From an uncultured Eubacteriales bacterium (GTDB lineage Bacteria > Bacillota > Clostridia > Oscillospirales > Oscillospiraceae), in the NCBI GenBank assembly GCA_900554275.1, contig USGS01000081.1:1-6305 (forward strand): a stretch of 6,305 nucleotides of DNA. Reading direction: 5' to 3'. Of the stretch, positions 4,153-6,305 are shown in pieces. The first letter of the stretch is position 1. Every line of letters starts with the position of its first letter. The notes under the pieces were generated by a model that saw only the letters and a program-made list of their open reading frames with translations, was not told where the DNA came from and did no database searches. The translations under genes and the position numbers were made by a program.

Positions 4153-6011
4153 GATCGGTGGTCCTCCTTCCCGAAGATGTCGTCCACATTCAGCCCCTCA
4201 ATGTTGTCGAAGAACGTAGGCGCGTGCTCCGCCGTCTGCTCCGGCAGAGGAGAGGCTTCCGCCTGGGACTCGTCCGCCGCACCATCCTCCGGGGCTGCCT
4301 CATCCGCCGTCCCGGTGTTCCGTTTTGGCAGCCGCAGGGTGAAGCTGGCGTTGCGCCGCGTGTCGGCGGCCTTCAGATAGGCCAGCAGACCCCAGCAGGC
4401 CAGCATGCTGCTGCCGCCCATGGATACGAAGGGGAACGTCACGCCGGTCAGCGGCAGCAGATCCACCGAGCCCAGCACGTTCAGCAGCGTCTGGGTGATA
4501 AGCATGGCCGCCGCCGCACTGGAGGCGATGGTGTAGAACGCGGATCGGGCGTTGGCGGCGGCCCGCACGGTGAACACCACCAAGAGCACCGGCACAGACG
4601 CCATACACAGGGCCGGCAGCAGCCCGAATTCCTCGCCCACCACGCCGAACACCAGGTCTGTGTTGGCTGCGCCCAGGTGCTTCAGCCAGCCGTCCTGCGG
4701 CCCTGTGCCGAACAGCCCGCCGGACGCGATGGCCGACATGGTGCGGCTCTGCTGATAGCCGGTGGTCTGGGTAAACTCCCATGCGTGCCGCCATACGGAG
4801 AAGCGGTCGGCGATGTAGGGCTTGAAGTGCAGCACGATGCCTCCGGCGATGCCTGCCGCCGCGGTGAGCATCACCACCGAGGGAAGGTCGCCGGTGCGGA
4901 GAAAGGCGATGCACAGGAATGCCACAAAGAACACAAGCGCCGTGCCGAAGTCGCTCATCAGGGCCAGACAGCCCACACAGAAGGCGGAGAACAGCGCTGT
5001 GAAGATCAGATTCCGCCGGGCGAAAAGCCTGTCCAGCGTGGCCGCGCCCACCAGCACGAACACCAGCTTCACCAGCTCCGAGGGCTGCACCGTCAGCGGT
5101 CCGATGGCGATCCAGTTCTTCGCGCCGAAAATGCGCTGGCCCAGCAGCAGCGTGAACACCAGCAGCCCTCCCCCGGCGATGGCGGCGGGCCAGCGCAGCC
5201 GTACCGCCAGCGGCAGGCTGCGCAGCGCCACGCTGAGCATGAGAAAAATGACCAGGCCCAGCACCACGGCGGCCAATTCCTTATATAATGTGGAGGGTGC
5301 ATACGCGGCGGCAATGGCGAAGCCGATGGTGGTCAGCAGAAAGGACAGCGTCTCCAGCTCATAGGCCGTGCGTTTCCACAGCCGGTATACGGCGTACAGC
5401 AGCCACATAGCGGCGCATAGACCGCCAAAGCCCACTAAAATGGGCAGATAATTCTCTGCCGTAAAGGACGGCAGCAGCTGCACGAGCGCAAGCCCCTGAA
5501 ACCCGGTGAGCAGCCACAGCGTGGCGGCTGCGGATACAGCCCGGCCGGCCTTGGCCCGCTGTTCCGCCAGCGCCGCCTCATCCTGCGTCCCGGCGGGGAA
5601 GAAGTACAGCTCCACGCCGCCTACGGCGATCACGTCGCCGCGCTCCAGCGGCACAGGGCCGTCCACCCGCTGCCCGTTCAGCAGAATACCGTTGCGGCTC
5701 TGTAAGGGGTAGAGCGTCCAATCCCCGCCGTCATCCCGGCACACCGCCGCGTGGCTGCGGGAGACGGAGGGGAAGTTGACCCGCACGTCAGCGTTCTTGG
5801 CCCGCCCGATCACATTCTCCCAGTGGCACAGATCGTATCTTGCGCCGTTGGCCAGTGTCATGACGCCCCAATGCTCCTGCTCCTGCGGCTCGAACAGGGA
5901 GCGGGTACACCGGATAACGATCCAGATGGCCAGCGCCGCCATGACGATGCGTCCCAGACTCAGCAGGATGGGGATCGCCGCGGCCAGCAGACCGGTGAAA
6001 AAGGCTTGCAT
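4149..6011 (-). CDS. FHA domain fused to a SEDS peptidoglycan glycosyltransferase (RodA/FtsW/SpoVE family)
   Basis: SEDS proteins polymerise lipid II into glycan strands and act with a class B PBP, here the next gene. The 620 residues show an N-terminal hydrophobic helix (about 10-34) ending in a basic patch; an FHA domain (about 48-137) with G69-R70, S84-R85-x-H87, S105-R-N-G108 and L111-N-G113, the phosphothreonine-binding pattern; then a many-helix SEDS domain (about 158-547). SEDS hallmarks are KNWIAIGP (298-305), QPSE (309-312), SDFGTALVFF (353-362), YQQSRTMSAIASGGLFGTG (419-437), NTDLVFGVVGEEFG (450-463) and LTGVTFPFVSMGGSS (521-535). D452 aligns with the essential Asp of RodA/FtsW; the usual His-Thr-Asp is Asn-Thr-Asp here. 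The tail (551-620) is acidic and Ala/Glu/Pro-rich and should be cytoplasmic. The family is usually about 370-420 residues; the FHA segment and tail explain the excess. The start at 6011 has GGAGG (6023-6019) with a 7-base gap. Separate FHA, RodA and PbpA genes cluster with kinases in actinobacteria; here FHA and SEDS are one chain. Confidence 0.95.
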   Translation of the reverse strand: MQAFFTGLLAAAIPILLSLGRIVMAALAIWIVIRCTRSLFEPQEQEHWGVMTLANGARYDLCHWENVIGRAKNADVRVNFPSVSRSHAAVCRDDGGDWTLYPLQSRNGILLNGQRVDGPVPLERGDVIAVGGVELYFFPAGTQDEAALAEQRAKAGRAVSAAATLWLLTGFQGLALVQLLPSFTAENYLPILVGFGGLCAAMWLLYAVYRLWKRTAYELETLSFLLTTIGFAIAAAYAPSTLYKELAAVVLGLVIFLMLSVALRSLPLAVRLRWPAAIAGGGLLVFTLLLGQRIFGAKNWIAIGPLTVQPSELVKLVFVLVGAATLDRLFARRNLIFTALFSAFCVGCLALMSDFGTALVFFVAFLCIAFLRTGDLPSVVMLTAAAGIAGGIVLHFKPYIADRFSVWRHAWEFTQTTGYQQSRTMSAIASGGLFGTGPQDGWLKHLGAANTDLVFGVVGEEFGLLPALCMASVPVLLVVFTVRAAANARSAFYTIASSAAAAMLITQTLLNVLGSVDLLPLTGVTFPFVSMGGSSMLACWGLLAYLKAADTRRNASFTLRLPKRNTGTADEAAPEDGAADESQAEASPLPEQTAEHAPTFFDNIEGLNVDDIFGKEDHRS

Positions 6012-6063
6012 ATCACGACCTCCGTGAGTGAATTCAAGATCCTACGCTTTTTTATAAGAGAGC

Positions 6064-6092
6064 ATATAAGATAATAGTAGCACCCCTGTCAA
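6064..6092 (-). promoter_or_regulatory. Candidate promoter of the FHA-SEDS/PBP operon
   Basis: The minus strand has exact TTGACA (6092-6087) and, after 17 bp, TTATAT (6069-6064); TATATG one base on is an alternative -10. Transcription would start about 45 bases before the ATG at 6011. The -35 box is convincing and the -10 is fair. It lies back to back with the rightward promoters, leaving about 40 bp between the two -35 boxes. Confidence 0.6.
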
Positions 6093-6131
6093 GATTATCA
6101 AAATAATTTCAAGAAAAATTAAAGTTGGGGG

Positions 6132-6161
6132 TTGACAAAATATGACTGGTTATGCTATATT
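6132..6161 (+). promoter_or_regulatory. Rightward promoter 1 of a gene beyond the window
   Basis: Exact TTGACA (6132-6137), an 18-bp spacer, and TATATT (6156-6161) preceded by TGC (6153-6155), an extended -10. Transcription would start near 6168. No start codon with a good ribosome binding site follows before the window ends, so this is a leader or an upstream promoter. Confidence 0.75.
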
Positions 6162-6232
6162 AGGCAAGCTGTTCTTGCGGAAAGGTCAGCCTCGTATGTA
6201 AAAAATCTGTCGAGAAAAGGTAAAAAAATAAC

Positions 6233-6261
6233 TTGACAAGATGGAAGGCATATGGTAGGAT
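6233..6261 (+). promoter_or_regulatory. Rightward promoter 2 of a gene beyond the window
   Basis: Exact TTGACA (6233-6238), a 17-bp spacer, and TAGGAT (6256-6261) preceded by TGG (6253-6255), again an extended -10. It lies 101 bp downstream of promoter 1 in the same direction, with a start near 6268. Tandem strong promoters at this spacing are common before highly expressed operons such as those for rRNA or translation proteins; the actual target is not visible. Confidence 0.7.
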
Positions 6262-6305
6262 AATGACTGTTCCGCGGTTATGGGACGTGTACCTTGTAAA
6301 TTAAA
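6262..6305 (+). other. Start of an untranslated leader running out of the window
   Basis: After promoter 2 the sequence shows no start codon with a ribosome binding site. A weak five-bp hairpin is possible (6269-6273 with 6282-6286, one G-U pair). I cannot assign the leader to a known RNA family from 44 bases. Confidence 0.3.

Noticed and set aside
4158..5288. Long + strand open frame of 376 codons inside the FHA-SEDS gene
   Set aside because: It is antisense to a gene with full SEDS motifs; its translation is Gln/His/Arg-rich with no recognisable domain, as expected from the complement of GC-rich codons.
6071..6076. TATTAT on the minus strand as the -10 of the FHA-SEDS promoter
   Set aside because: It would leave only 10 bp to the TTGACA box, too short for a sigma-A promoter; TTATAT at 6069-6064 fits the 17-bp spacing.
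6162..6232. Possible attenuator between the two rightward promoters
   Set aside because: The stretch is A-rich but I find no stable hairpin followed by a T run.

Overview
The window looks like chromosomal core DNA from a GC-rich, spore-forming member of the Clostridia, most likely an Oscillospiraceae/Ruminococcaceae-type anaerobe. The grounds are a clear spoIIR gene (endospore formers only), a Firmicutes-type ThiT under a TPP riboswitch, strong GC bias at third codon positions, and short GC-rich hairpin terminators. The genus is inference. I see no mobile elements, CRISPR or phage genes.

Left part, + strand: the 3' end of an unidentified gene (1-117, possibly DUF1015 family), a strong terminator (149-186), ispE of the MEP isoprenoid pathway (201-1031), a hairpin carrying a candidate sigma-F promoter (1026-1083), spoIIR (1084-1692), then a consensus promoter, tRNA-Gln(CTG) with encoded CCA (1767-1840) and its terminator (1841-1878). 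Two junctions show the same layout. The candidate promoter of the downstream gene lies inside the upstream terminator hairpin, so a transcript started there loses the left arm and escapes the terminator. At spoIIR the hairpin also covers part of the ribosome binding site.

Right part, - strand, read from 6011 leftwards: a SEDS-family peptidoglycan glycosyltransferase (RodA/FtsW/SpoVE) with a membrane-anchored FHA domain fused at its N-terminus (6011-4149); a class B penicillin-binding protein whose start overlaps the SEDS stop by ATGA (4152-2791); then a separate thiT unit (promoter 2794-2766, TPP riboswitch 2758-2666, terminator 2629-2597, gene 2582-1965). The SEDS and PBP proteins would form a polymerase/crosslinking pair for cell wall synthesis, and the FHA domain suggests control by Ser/Thr phosphorylation. 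The thiT promoter is so tightly packed that its -35 box contains the PBP stop codon.

The right end (6012-6305) is an AT-rich divergent control region: one candidate promoter drives the SEDS-PBP operon leftwards and two strong tandem promoters, 101 bp apart, fire rightwards into a gene beyond the window.

The most notable points are the FHA-SEDS fusion coupled to a PBP, the sigma-F promoter embedded in a terminator/RBS-masking hairpin before spoIIR, and the strong tandem promoters of an unseen gene at the right edge.
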